This document shows positions 24,201 through 34,758 of a DNA stretch of 64,000 nucleotides, one piece after another (within the stretch, counting starts at the first letter, position 1; the number at the start of each line of letters is the position of its first letter). The position numbers and the translations under genes are program-made. The stretch spans positions 397,811,886 to 397,875,885 of the forward strand of contig CM077666.1 of assembly GCA_039707655.1 (NCBI GenBank), in the 5' to 3' direction. Source of the DNA: Elymus sibiricus. Taxonomy: Eukaryota > Streptophyta > Magnoliopsida > Poales > Poaceae. The notes below the pieces were generated by a model that had not been told where the DNA came from, made no database searches, and saw nothing but the letters and a program-made list of their open reading frames with translations.

Positions 24201-25236
24201 AGCTTGTATTTACAAGAAAGTGAGTGGGAGCTCTATAGCGTTTCTAATATTATATGTGGATGACATATTGCTGATTGGAAACAATATAGAAATGCTGGAA
24301 AGCGTAAAGGAATATTTGAACAAGAGTTTTTCAATGAAGGACCTAGGAGAAGCTGCTTTCATATTAGGCATCAAGATCTATAGAGATAGATCAAGACGCT
24401 TAATAGGACTTTCACAAAGCACATACCTTGATAAGATTTTGAAGAAGTTCAAAATGGATCAGTCCAAGAAGGGGTTCTTGCCTGTTTTGCAAGGTGTGAA
24501 GTTGAGTAAGACTCAATGCCCAGTGACTGCAGAAGATAGAGAAAAGATGAGTGTCATCCCCTATGCTTCGGCCATAGGCTCTATCATGTATGCAATGCTG
24601 TGCACAAGACCCGATGTCAGCCTTGCCATAAGTATGGTTGGAAGGTTTCAAAGTGATCCAGGAATGGAACACTGGACGGCGGTCAAGAATATCCTGAAGT
24701 ACCTGAAAAGGACTAAGGACATGTTTCTCGTTTATGGAGGTGATCAAGAGCTCGTCGTAAAGGGTTACGTCGATGCAAGCTTTGACACTGATCCGGATGA
24801 CTCTAAGTCGCAAACCGGATACGTATTTATTCTTAATGGGGGTGCGGTTAGCTGGTGCAGTTCCAAGCAAAGCGTGGTAGCTGATTCTACATGCGAAGCG
24901 GAGTACATCGCTGCCTCGGAGGCGGCGAAGGAAGGTGTCTGGATGAAGGAGTTCATGACAGATCTTGGAGTAGTGCCTAGTGCGCTTAACCCAATGACTC
25001 TGTTTTGTGATAATACTGGTGCCATTGCTCTAGCCAAGGAACCAAGATTTCACAAGAGGACCAGACACATAAAGCGACGTTTCAATTCCATCCGCGATTA
25101 CATCAAGGAGGACGACATAAATATTTGCAAAGTACACACGGATCTAAATGTTGCAGATCCGATGACTAAACCTCTTCCAAGGGCTAAACATGAACAACAC
25201 CAGAACTGCATGGGTGTTCGATTCATTACAATGTAA
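21253..25236 (+). CDS. Copia gag-pol polyprotein, intact (BARE/Angela-like)
   Basis: A continuous frame of 1327 codons, the expected size for a complete Copia gag-pol. Order: Gag (from the start, FNAFLEKAKLKDDGSNFVDW); CCHC zinc knuckle at residues 252-265 (CFHCKGTGHWKRNC); aspartic protease with D302-T-G (VFDTGAVAHIC); integrase HHCC region around residues 437-480 (HCRLGHIGV, CEPCLMGKM) followed by the DDE core (VHTDVCGPM, FLRSDRGGEY); reverse transcriptase with YVDD near residue 1002; RNase H with DASFDTDPDD and CEAEYIAASEA. The first ATG after the leader was taken as start. No stop or frameshift is present, so it can make the particle, integrase and RT needed for its own movement. Expression would come from the 5' LTR TATA box. 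Confidence 0.92.
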   Translation: MAHAVAPLNFNAFLEKAKLKDDGSNFVDWARNLRIILTASQKAYVLDAPLGDPPAPVESLDVVNAWQARSDDYSIVQCAMLYGLEPGLQRRFERHGAYEMFQELKFIFQKNARIERYEISDKFYACKMEENGSISDHVLRMSGYSTRLAELGMPLPPEAITDRVLQSLPPSYKSFVLNYNMHGMNKSVAELFAMLKAAESEIQKEHQVLMVNKTTSFKKIGKGKKGNSKKSGKAVAPLVKKPKAGPKPETVCFHCKGTGHWKRNCPKYLADKKAANNKQGIYDIHVIDVYLTNSRCSAWVFDTGAVAHICNSKQELRNRRRLAKDEVTMRVGNGSKVDVIAVGTLALRLPSGLVMNLNKCYLVPALSMNIISGSCLLRDGYSFKSENNGCSIYMSNIFYGHAPNVRGLFLLNLDSNNTHVHNIDAKRCRIDNDNTTFLWHCRLGHIGVKRMRKLHADGLLESLDFESLDTCEPCLMGKMTKMPFSGTMERASDLLEIVHTDVCGPMSIEARGGYRYFLTFTDDLSRYGYIYLMKHKSETFEKFKQFQSEVENHRNKKIKFLRSDRGGEYLSYEFGSHLRQCGIVSQLTPPGTPQRNGVSERRNRTLLDMVRSMMSLADLPLSFWGYALETAAFTLNREPSKSVETTPYELWFDKKPKLSFLKVWGCDAYVKKLQPKKLEPKAEKCVFIGYPKETIGYTFYLRSEGKVFVAKNGTFLEKEFLSKELSGRKIELDEVVEPLLQPESSAAQKIVSVEPTLAEEEVNDDDHEALDQVAIEPRRSTRTRTAPEWYGNPVLEVMLLNNDEPTSYGEAMMGPDSEKWLEAMKSEMGSMYENKVWTLEVLPEGRKAIQNKWIFKRKTDADGNVTVYKARLVAKGFSQVQGVDYDETFSPVAMLKSVRIMLAIAAFFDYEIWQMDVKTAFLNGYLKEELYMMQPEGFVDPENADKVCKLQRSIYGLVQASRSWNLRFDEVIKAFEFIQVYGEACIYKKVSGSSIAFLILYVDDILLIGNNIEMLESVKEYLNKSFSMKDLGEAAFILGIKIYRDRSRRLIGLSQSTYLDKILKKFKMDQSKKGFLPVLQGVKLSKTQCPVTAEDREKMSVIPYASAIGSIMYAMLCTRPDVSLAISMVGRFQSDPGMEHWTAVKNILKYLKRTKDMFLVYGGDQELVVKGYVDASFDTDPDDSKSQTGYVFILNGGAVSWCSSKQSVVADSTCEAEYIAASEAAKEGVWMKEFMTDLGVVPSALNPMTLFCDNTGAIALAKEPRFHKRTRHIKRRFNSIRDYIKEDDINICKVHTDLNVADPMTKPLPRAKHEQHQNCMGVRFITM

Positions 25237-25286
25237 ATCACATAGTGATGTGAACTAGATTATTGACTCTAGTGCAAGTGGGAGAC

Positions 25287-27149
25287 TGTTGGAAATATGC
25301 CCTAGAGGCAATAATAAATTGGTTATTATTATATTTCCTTGTTCATGATAATCGTTTATTATCCATGCTATAATTGTATTGATTGGAAACTCAAATACAT
25401 GTGTGGGTACATAGACAACACTGTGTCCCTAGTAAGCCTCTAGTTGACTAGCTCGTTGATCAAAGATGGTTAAGGTTTCCTAGCCATTGACATGAGATGT
25501 CATTTGATAACGGGATCACATCATTAGGAGAATGATGTGATGGACAAGACCCAAACTGTAAACGTAGCATTTGATCGTGTCAGTTTATTGCTATTGTTTT
25601 CTGCATGTCAAGTATCTGTTCCTTTGACCATGAGATCATGCAACTCACTGACACCGGAGGAATACCTTGTGTGTATCAAACGTCGCAACGTAACTAGGTG
25701 ACTATAAAGGTGCTCTACAGGTATCTCCGAGGGTGTCTGTTGGGTTGGCATGGATCAAGACTGGGATTTGTTACTCCGTATGACGGAGAGGTATCTCAGG
25801 GCCCACTCGGTAATACAACATCACAATGAGCCTTGCAAGCAATGTGACTAAAAGTGTTAGCCACGAGATCTTGTATTACGGAACGAGTAAAGAGACTTGC
25901 CGGTAACGAGATTGAACTAGGTATAGAGATACCGACGATCGAATCTCGGGCAAGTAACATACCGAAGAACAAAGGGAACAGCATACGGGATTAACTGAAT
26001 CCTTGACATAGAGGTTCGACCGATAAAGATCTTCGTAGAATATGTAGGAGCCAATATGGGCATCCAGGTCCCGCTATTGGTTATTGGCCGTAGAGGTGTC
26101 TCGGTCATGTCTACATAGTTCTCGAACCCGCAGGGTCTACACACTTAACGTTTGGTGACGATTAGTATAATTGAGTTATTATGTTGGTGACCGAAAGTTG
26201 TTCGGAGTCCCGGATAAGATCCCGGACATGACGAGGATCTCCGGAATAGTCCGGAGGTAAAGATTGATATATGTGATAATAGTGTTTTGATCTCCGGAAG
26301 GGTTCCGGAGTTCACCGGAAGGGGTTCCGGATGTTTACCGAAGTGTTCGGGTGCAGCAACACTTTATATGGGCCAAAGGGATAAAGCCCACGAGGTATTG
26401 GAAAGTGCAAAAGTAGTTTTGCTGCCGCGTAAGCGGTACTACCGCTTGGTGAAGCGGTACTACCGCCCGAGCGGTACTACCGCTTGTGTGAAGCGGTACT
26501 ACCGCCCAAGCGGTACTACCGCTTGTGTGAAGCGGTACTACCGCTTGTGCGCGGCTGTGCACGGTTCGGCAGGGATCCGAGTTGGACTCTTTCCCTGCGG
26601 GCCAAACCGACCTTGTGCGGGCAAAACCGACCTAGAGGAGGCTTTTACTCCAAGTTTAGACCCCAAGGCTCAACATATAAATAGAGGGGCAGGGCTAGCA
26701 CACGGGACACATCAGGATTTCCCAAGCCGTGTGCCGGCAACCCTAGCCCTCTAGTTCCTCCGTCATAATCTCCGTAGCGCTTGGCGAAGCCCTGCAGAGA
26801 TTGTTCCTCACCACCATCACCACGCCGTCGTGCTGCTGGAACTCAACCACTACTTCACCATCGCTCGCTGGATCGAGGAGGTGAAGGCGTCATCAAGCCG
26901 TACGTGTGTTGAACGCGGAGGTGCCGTCCGTTCGGCACTAGATCGGAAGGATCGTGATTGGATCGCGGGACGCTCGGCGATTTGGATCGCGAAGACGTTC
27001 GACTACATCAACCGCGTTTATTAACGCTTCCGCTTAGCGATCTACAAGGGTATGTAGATTCACTCTCCCTCTCGTAGATGCTCATCACCATGGATAGATC
27101 TTGTGTGTGCGTAGGAAATTTTTTGTTTCCCATGCAACGTTCCCCAACA
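25287..27149 (+). mobile_element. BARE/Angela-like 3' LTR
   Basis: Identical in length to the 5' LTR and about 99.8% identical by eye. The palindrome array is at 26432-26545. It ends CCCCAACA at 27149, followed by the target duplication AGTGG. Confidence 0.92.
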
Positions 27150-27333
27150 AGTGGGCCATCAAGCTAGCCGGCCACACGATCCTCTACGAGCCCCGCACCA
27201 CCATCAAGTCCCAAGCGCTGGCCGACTTCCTCGTCGACTGGACCGAGAGCCAGTACCTGCCGCCGGTGCCCGAGTCAACTCACTGGCGCATGCACTTCGA
27301 CGGCTCCAAGATGCGCAACGGCTTGGGAGCCGG
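27150..27333 (+). pseudogene. Gypsy-1 RNase H, middle fragment
   Basis: Sense-strand continuation of Gypsy-1 pol after the first Copia: translation AIKLAGHTILYEPRTTIKSQ, then ALADFLVDWTESQYLP and MHFDGSKMRNGLGAG, a reverse-transcriptase/RNase H segment with the first catalytic Asp region (MHFDGS). It lies between the two Copia insertions, showing they landed about 180 bp apart in one domain. Confidence 0.85.
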
Positions 27334-29050
27334 TGAAAGCACATTTGCTCCCTTGGTGGTTTTGGTAATTTATGCCAACATACATGTTGTTGGACTAATG
27401 CTTTTATCTAATGATTTTCAGACAAGTTCAACAATGGCGTGGCATGGACAAGAGGACGTGGAACCCCTTCAAAATGCTAAGGACAAGGATTGGCAAAGCT
27501 CAAGACTCTACATTTTTGGTTTAGTGATCCAAGATCACATTGAGTCCATAGGAAAGCCAATACTATTAAAAGGGGATGAGGTGTTGCTTAATGGTCTTTT
27601 TGCTCAAGTGCTTAGTGACAGTATTCCTAAACCCTCAACCACTCTCTCTACCCAAATATGTCCTAAACCTACATTCCAACTCGGCCCCACCGATATTTCC
27701 TATCCGGCCCCACCGAGTTCATCCAAGACATAGCCACTGCCAAAACCCTAACAAATCGGATCCACCGAAATGGATCTCGGTCCCACCGAGATGGCCTTGC
27801 CAACTCTTTGTAATCGTTTGCACTTACTTCGGTCTCACCGAGTTTGCAAATCGGTCTCACCGAGATGGCCTTGCCAACTCTCTGTAATCGTTTGCACTTA
27901 CTTCGGTCTCACCGAGATGGCCTTGCCAACTCTCTGTAATCGTTTGCACTTACTTCGGTCTCACCGAGTTTGCAAATCGGTCTCACCGAGATGGCTTGCC
28001 AAGTTTCTGTTGCCTTATTGCTTCACTTCGGTCCAACCGAGTTGATGCAATCGGTGCCACCGAGATGAGGATTTCCCTAGCCATTGCACTTCGGTCCATC
28101 CGAGTTGTCCGTATCGGTCCCACCGAGATTCCTAAAGTTCATATCTTTTACACAGTTCGGTGCTACCGAGATTATCGTTTCGGTGCCACCGAGTTGGGTC
28201 AAAAGTGTGTAACGGTTGGATTTTGTGTGGAGGCTATATATACCCCTCCACCACATCCTTCTCAGAAAAGGAGAGCCATCAGAACGTGCCTACACTTCCA
28301 CCATACATTTTCTGAGGGAGAACCACCTACTCATGTGTTGAGATCAAGATATTCCATTCCTACCATTTGAACCTTGATCTCTAGCCTTTCCCAAGTTGCT
28401 TTCCACTCAAATCCTTCTTCCACCATAGCCAAATCTGTGAGGAGTTGTTTGAGTGCTGGGAAGACTATCATTTGAAGCACAAGAGCAAGGAGTTCATCAA
28501 CAACACACCGTCTATTACCTTTTGGAGAGTGGTGTCTCCTAGATTGGTTAGGTGTCACTTGAGAGCCTCCAACCAGATGTGGAGTTGAACCAAGAGTTTG
28601 TAAGGGCAAGGAGATCGCCTACTTTGTGAAGATCTACCCCGAGTGAGGCTAGTCCTTCGTGGACGTAAGCCATGGTGGAATAGACAAGGTTGCTTATTCG
28701 TGGACCCTTCGTGGGTGGAGCCCTCCATGGACTCGCACAGTCGTTACCCTCCGTGGGTTGAAGTCTCCATCAACGTGGACGTACGATAGCACCACCTATC
28801 GGAACCACACCAAAAACCACCGTGTCTTCATTCCGTTTGATCTTCCATACTCTACCCCTTTACTTTCTACACTATTGCATGCTTTATTGTTTCCGCTGCT
28901 CAATCTCTAGATATGCATGTGTAGGAAGTATTGTAGTGATCTTAACTCGTGCCAAAATCTGCCTAAATTCCAAGAGAAATTAAATACTGCTAATTTGGCC
29001 GGTTAGGAGTCTATTCACCCCTCCTCTAGACCTATCTCCTCGATCCCACA
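27334..29050 (+). mobile_element. SIRE/Maximus-like Copia 5' LTR
   Basis: 1717 bp, TGAAAGCACATTTG...ATCCCACA. GCCGG precedes it (27329-27333) and follows the 3' LTR (36425-36429). About 15 copies of a CGGTNNCACCGAG near-palindrome lie between 27682 and 28195, then a TATA box (CTATATATACC) at about 28235. It is 51 bp longer than the 3' LTR because of one extra tandem unit around 27900-27955. Confidence 0.88.
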
Positions 29051-29105
29051 ATTGGTATCAGAGCTTTGGTCTCCATTGCTTTGGTTTCATCACCATTGGA
29101 GGGAG

Positions 29106-32100
29106 ATGGATGTGTCTACGTTGGGGAGTCTTAGACGTAGAGTGCCTATTCTCGATGGGGAGTATTACAACTTTTGGAAGTATGCAATGCTTGATATTTT
29201 TGATGAATTTAACTTGAGCAAGTATATTCATAATCCCTATGTGCCCCCTATTGATCCCTTGCATCCTACTCATGAAGAGGAAATTGACATGCTTCGTAAT
29301 CTTAGAAACGTCAATCTTATCATTAGAGGATTACCTAAGATTGTGCTTGGTTGTATGCAAAACTTTGCATGTGCTTATACTTTATGGCATGATTTAGAAA
29401 AGCGATATCCCGATTACTCTCTAAAGAGTCTTGATAAGATTCTTCATAGGGTTGTTGTTTTTCACAAGATGAGTCCTAGTGATCCTAAGTTTGATGATTG
29501 CTTGTTTGAGCTTCGTGATCTCATGCGTGCCAAAGGAGATGTTAGAACTATTAGCAATATTATCATGGAAACTATTAGAATCCATAAACTTGAACATTGT
29601 CATGATCATGAAACTAATGAATTCATTGCCCTAGGTAATGATCACATGCATGATGATGATGATGTTGAGCATGGCTATTATGATGAAGACGAAGATTTTG
29701 ATATTGAATTTGAGAAGATCATGAGGAATCTCAGTCTTATGGCAAATCTTCGAGATTATATGGCCGGAGGAAAAGAGTGGATTCTTGATAGCAGATGTAC
29801 CGATCACATGACCGGAGATAGAGACATGTTTCGTGAGCTTACTAAAAATGATGGTCCACGCAAGTATGTGACTTTTGGAGATAACTCCAAGGGTAAGGTA
29901 CTTGGCCTTGGTAAGGTGGCCATATCCAATGATAGCTCCATACAAAATGTTATGCTTGTTGAATCTCTTGGTTACAATCTTGTTTCCGTATCTAGACTAG
30001 CCGATTTTGGTTTCAATGTTCTATTTACCAAAGTAGATTGCCAAGTGTTTCGCCGAGATAATCATAATATGGTCTTTACCAGCATTCGTAGAGGTGATTT
30101 ATACATTGTTGATTTCACTAAGAGAGCTCAACCTCGTACTTGTTTAATTGCTAAATCTTCTAAAGGTTGGTTATGGCATAGAAGACTTGGACATGTTGGT
30201 ATGCGTAACCTTGATAAACTTGTTAAAGGAGATCACATTCTTGGAGTGAAAGATGTTATATTTGACAAAGATCGACTTTGTAGTGCTTGCTAAGCAGGAA
30301 AACAAGTTGGAGGAAGCCATCCCGTGAAGAAGATCATGACCACAAGGAGACCACTCGAGCTACTTCATATGGATCTCTTTGGTCCCAACTCCTATAAGAG
30401 TCTTGGTGGTAACTCTTTCGGTTTGGTCATTGTTGATGATTTTTCCAGATTTACGTGGGTGTTCTTTCTTGATGACAAATCGCAGGTACAAAAGATCTTC
30501 AAGAACTTTGCAAGAAAGGCACAAAATCAATTTGAAGTGAAGATCAAGAAGGTTCGGAGTGACAACGGAACGGAGTTCAAGAACACGAATGTGGACACCT
30601 TTCTTGATGAGGAGGGTATTTCACATGAGTTCTCGGCCACATACACACCTCAACAAAATGGAGTTGTTGAGAGGAAGAACCGGACACTTATTGAGATGGC
30701 AAGAACAATGCTTGATGAATACAAGACGCCAAGACATTTTTGGGCGGAAGCGGTAGAAACAGCTTGTCATGCAACAAATCGACTATATCTACACAAGCTT
30801 CTTGGTAAAATGGCGTATGAACTGCTCACCGGTAACAAACCACAAGTTGGATACTTTCGAGTATTTGGCTAAAAATGTTACATTCTTGATAAGCATCGTC
30901 GTTCAAAATTTGCTCCTAAATCTCATGAAGGTTTCCTACTTGGTTATGGATCGAACTCTCACACTTACCGTGTCTACAACAACTTCACTCGAAAAGTTGA
31001 AGAGACGGTAGATGTGAAGTTTGATGAGACTAACGGCTCGCAAGTCGAGCAATTGCCACTTGATGTAGGAGATCAAGAACCATCGGAAGCAATCCAAGAC
31101 TTGTCCATTGGCAAGATTCGCCCCGTGGAAGTAAAGGAGAGTACCTCGTCAATTCAAGTGGAAGCTCCAACTTCACATCAAGGTGAACGACAAGTTGATA
31201 TGGAGGCATCCACAAGTGGAACACGTCAAGACGATGGGAATGAGGAAGTGCAACAAGATGATCCACCTCAACCTCCTTCTCCACCTCCACAAGCGAACAA
31301 CGACAAAATCAACGAAGAAGAAGATGATGATGATGATGAGGAAGCCTCACCACAACCCAAGAAAAAGCTACCTCGAGTTAGAGCAAGAATCGACAAGGAT
31401 CATCCCGTCGAACAAATACTTGGAGATATCCAAACCGGGAGAATCACTCGCTCTAAATCTCGTTTAGCTAACTTTTGTGAGCATTACTCATTTATCTCTA
31501 GTGTTGAACCCTTGAAGGTAGAAGATGCTCTCAAGGACCCCGATTGGGTAAATGCAATGCACGAAGAGCTTCACAACTTTGAGAGGAACCAAGTGTGGAC
31601 ATTGGTTGAGATGCCAAAGGAAGAGCAAAACATCATTGGAACCAAATGGGTGTTTCGGAATAAGCAAGATGAAGATGGACAAGTTGTACGCAACAAGGCT
31701 CGTCTCGTAGCACAAGGTTACACACAAGTCGAAGGTATGGACTATGGTGAGACCTATGCCCCCGTTGCAAGACTTGAATCCATTCGCATTTTACTTGCTT
31801 ATGCCAATCACCATGATATCACTATTTACCAAATGGACATTAAAAGTGTTTTCTTAAATGGTGAAATTGAGGAGGAAGTGTATGTTAAACAACCTCCAGG
31901 CTTTGAGAATCCCAAGAAACCTAATCATGTGTACAAACTTCGTAAAGCTCTTTATGGTCTTAAACAAGCCCCTAGAGCTTGGTACAAATGCTTGACAAAG
32001 TTTCTTCTTGAAAAAGGTTTTGAAATTGGGAAGATTGATTCAACTTTGTTCACTAAGAGGGTTAATGGAGAATTATTTGTATGCCAAATTTATGTTGATG

Positions 32101-33044
32101 ATATTATCTTTGGATCTACTAACCCCTCTTTTAGTGAAAAGTTTGGAAGATTGATGTCCGAAAAGTTCGAGATGTCTATGATGTGTGAACTCAAATTCTT
32201 TCTCGGTTTGCAAATCAAGCAAACTAGGGAAGGTACCTTTGTCTCTCAAACAAAGTATACCAAGGACTTATTCAAGAAGTTCAACATGCAAGAGAGTAAA
32301 GGTATGAAAACTCCTATGCCCACGAGTGGACATCTTGACTTGGCCAAGGACGGCAAACCGGTTGATCAAAAGGTGTATCGATCTATGATTGCTTCATTGC
32401 TATATCTATGTGCCTCTCGTCCGGACATTATGCTAAGTGTGTGCATGTGTGCACGATACCAAGCGGCACCAAAAGAGTGTCACCTTAAGGCGGTGAAAAG
32501 AATTGTGAGATACTTGATACATACACCAAACTTTGGCATATGGTATCCCAAAGGATCTTCTTTCAATCTTGTTGGCTACTCCGATTCGGACTATGCCGGA
32601 GACAAGGTTGACAGAAAATCCACTTCGGGTACATGTCAATTTCTTGGTAGATCTCTTTTGTCTTGGTCCTCCAAGAAACAAAATTCCGTATCTCTATCTA
32701 CTGCCGAAGCGGAATACATTGCCGCGGGATCATGTTGTGCTCAATTACTATGGATGACACAAACTCTTAAAGACTATGGTGTGCATGTGAGACATGTACC
32801 ATTACTTTGTGACAATGAGAGTGCTATTAAGATCGCACACAATCCCGTGCAACATTCTCGAACAAAGCATATTGAAGTTCGTCACCACTACATTCGAGAT
32901 CATGTTGAGAAAGGTGATATTGACCTTAAACATGTTCGCACCGACAAACAATTGGCGGACATCTTTACCAAACCCCTTGATGAGAAAGTGTTTTGTCACT
33001 TGAGAAGTGAGTTGAACATCATTGATGCTTCAAACATGAACTAG
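29106..33044 (+). pseudogene. Copia gag-pol, SIRE/Maximus-like, with two in-frame TAA stops
   Basis: A single frame from ATG at 29106 to a stop at 33042-33044, interrupted by TAA at 30291-30293 (after the integrase zinc-binding Cys pair) and TAA at 30870-30872 (after the integrase core). Gag-like N-terminus (YNFWKYAMLDIFDEF); no CCHC knuckle is visible between gag and protease, where an acidic Asp/His tract sits instead. The protease site reads WILDSRCTDHMTG, with Arg where Gly is expected. The integrase (LLHMDLFGPNSYKS, VRSDNGTEFKN), RT (YVDD near 32090) and RNase H ([29 protein letters not shown]) are otherwise recognisable. This copy cannot encode a full polyprotein. Confidence 0.85.
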
Positions 33045-34758
33045 AGGTTCATGTGGATGCATACAAGGGCATGAGCTTCAATGACTAATCCATGATACTT
33101 TCATGATCATATTATATCTTGGACATTTTGCTCCCTTGTATGGTATCTAACCTTTTGTAGGTAGTTGGACAAGCTTCATGACACATGGTTGCGACACACT
33201 CTTATCATAAGCAATCTTGTATAACCCAAGTATCAACAATTTAAGGTGGAACAAGGAACAAGACCCTCTAAACATATCCTTTGACAAATTCTAGAAATAT
33301 GCTTCATTCTTGTCATTTTGGATATACATGTTGTTCCTTGCAAAACTAACCCATGTAGGAAGATGAACTACAAAAGATAGGATCGCTCTCAACTTCAACT
33401 CATGAGCATCCACTTCAAGTTCAACTACATGATGGACATCACCACAAAATCCCAATGTAAGTTCTCACATCTTAGAGAAGCTTTACTCAAAGACATGAGC
33501 TAAAGCAACTCAACCAGATGTGAATACATTGACATGCTTAAAGGAAAAATGGCAACCCCATTTTGAGCTTAAACGATGAGTATGACCTATGATCAAGTGA
33601 TCTCACTTGACTCCTAAGTCAATATACTCTAACATAGGTGACCTAGTCGCCGACCCCTCTAGATGAAGTTCTCTTTTGTCTCTTTTGTTTGTTCTCTCCT
33701 TGCTAGAGTGTTTCTATTTGCAAAAAAAAAACTTCATCTAGACGTTTCTTTGCTTCTTTTCTGTGTGTCTTTTCTTTTAGTTAGATTCGTAGTTAATTCA
33801 TTGCAAATCCTTGTGAGATTTCCTTTCTCTAGTGAGCTGAGTTGACAAAAGTTCCATTGCAATCAAACTCGGTCTCACCGACTTGATTCAACTCGGTGTC
33901 ACCGATTTTGGCTGCCCTAAGGAACTTTCTGTCAAATTTGTCCCGAGTTTTTCTGCTCCAGCTCCACTCAATGATTCTTATCCTCTACTTGCATCTAGAT
34001 GTGTTTCTCAAGGACCAAACCCACTTAATCAATAACCTTGAAGACCCTTCTTGGAAATTCATGTCAAAGGGGGAGAGAGAATACATCAAAGCTTAAGCTT
34101 ATCTCTTCAAAAAAAGATGCACCTTACAAGAGGAGAGAATGTTACATGTTTCTAAGAGGGGAGAAACATGATTAGTTGTTCTTTGGTTGTTCTAGTTTTC
34201 TCACCCTACCTACTCCCAATATCCATGTCAGATTCAGGGGGAGAGGAAGTTCTTTAAGGGGAGACAACTATTTCTTTTGGGGACATGTCTGCTTCAAAGA
34301 AGTATTCACCTTGTGATACTCTCTTCTACATGTCATCCCAATCTTGGTTTCTTGTTGATCTTGTGTCTTTTCTTGAAGAAATTATCTTGTGTTATCTAAC
34401 CCTGTTTTCTCAAGTGTATTTCTTCAGGTACTTGATCAAGAACTTCAAGGTAAGTATATGCATCACACTCATGTGCATGACTGACCTCTTGTTAGTATAT
34501 ATTGTTTGCAAGAAGACAATCATGCACACGTGGATACCTAAATGCTATATATATATTGCTCTGATGCATATAGCCAAGATACATGTTGCATGTATATTTC
34601 CCATGAGATATCATCATATTATATGCACCTCTTCAGGGGGGGTTAAGGGGAGCTCATGCATGTTACATGTTTCCTTCAAAGCTTTCATACATACCTCTAC
34701 TAAATCTGTATTTGAAGCTTTGATGTATGTTGTCATCAATTACCAAAAAGGGGGAGAT
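33045..34758 (+). other. Copia pol-to-3' LTR region without a gene
   Basis: About 1.7 kb of non-coding sequence inside the SIRE/Maximus-like element. It includes two further CGGTNTCACCGA motifs (33869-33906), several GGGGAG purine blocks (34070-34265, 34636-34756) and a final polypurine tract. Short frames are present but show no recognisable domain. Confidence 0.6.

Larger units (their letters stand above)
18110..27149 (+). mobile_element. BARE/WIS/Angela-like Copia retrotransposon, young, structurally complete
   Basis: LTRs at 18110-19972 and 25287-27149 are both 1863 bp, start TGTTGGAAATATGCCC and end CCCCAACA. AGTGG flanks both sides (18105-18109 and 27150-27154). The primer site TGGTATCAGAGCCAGG, matching initiator tRNA-Met, starts at 19974, and a purine tract (AAGTGGGAGAC) lies before the 3' LTR. 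I count four substitutions between the LTRs (about 0.2%). The internal gag-pol frame is open. This is the most recent insertion in the window and looks capable of coding for its own proteins. Confidence 0.9.
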
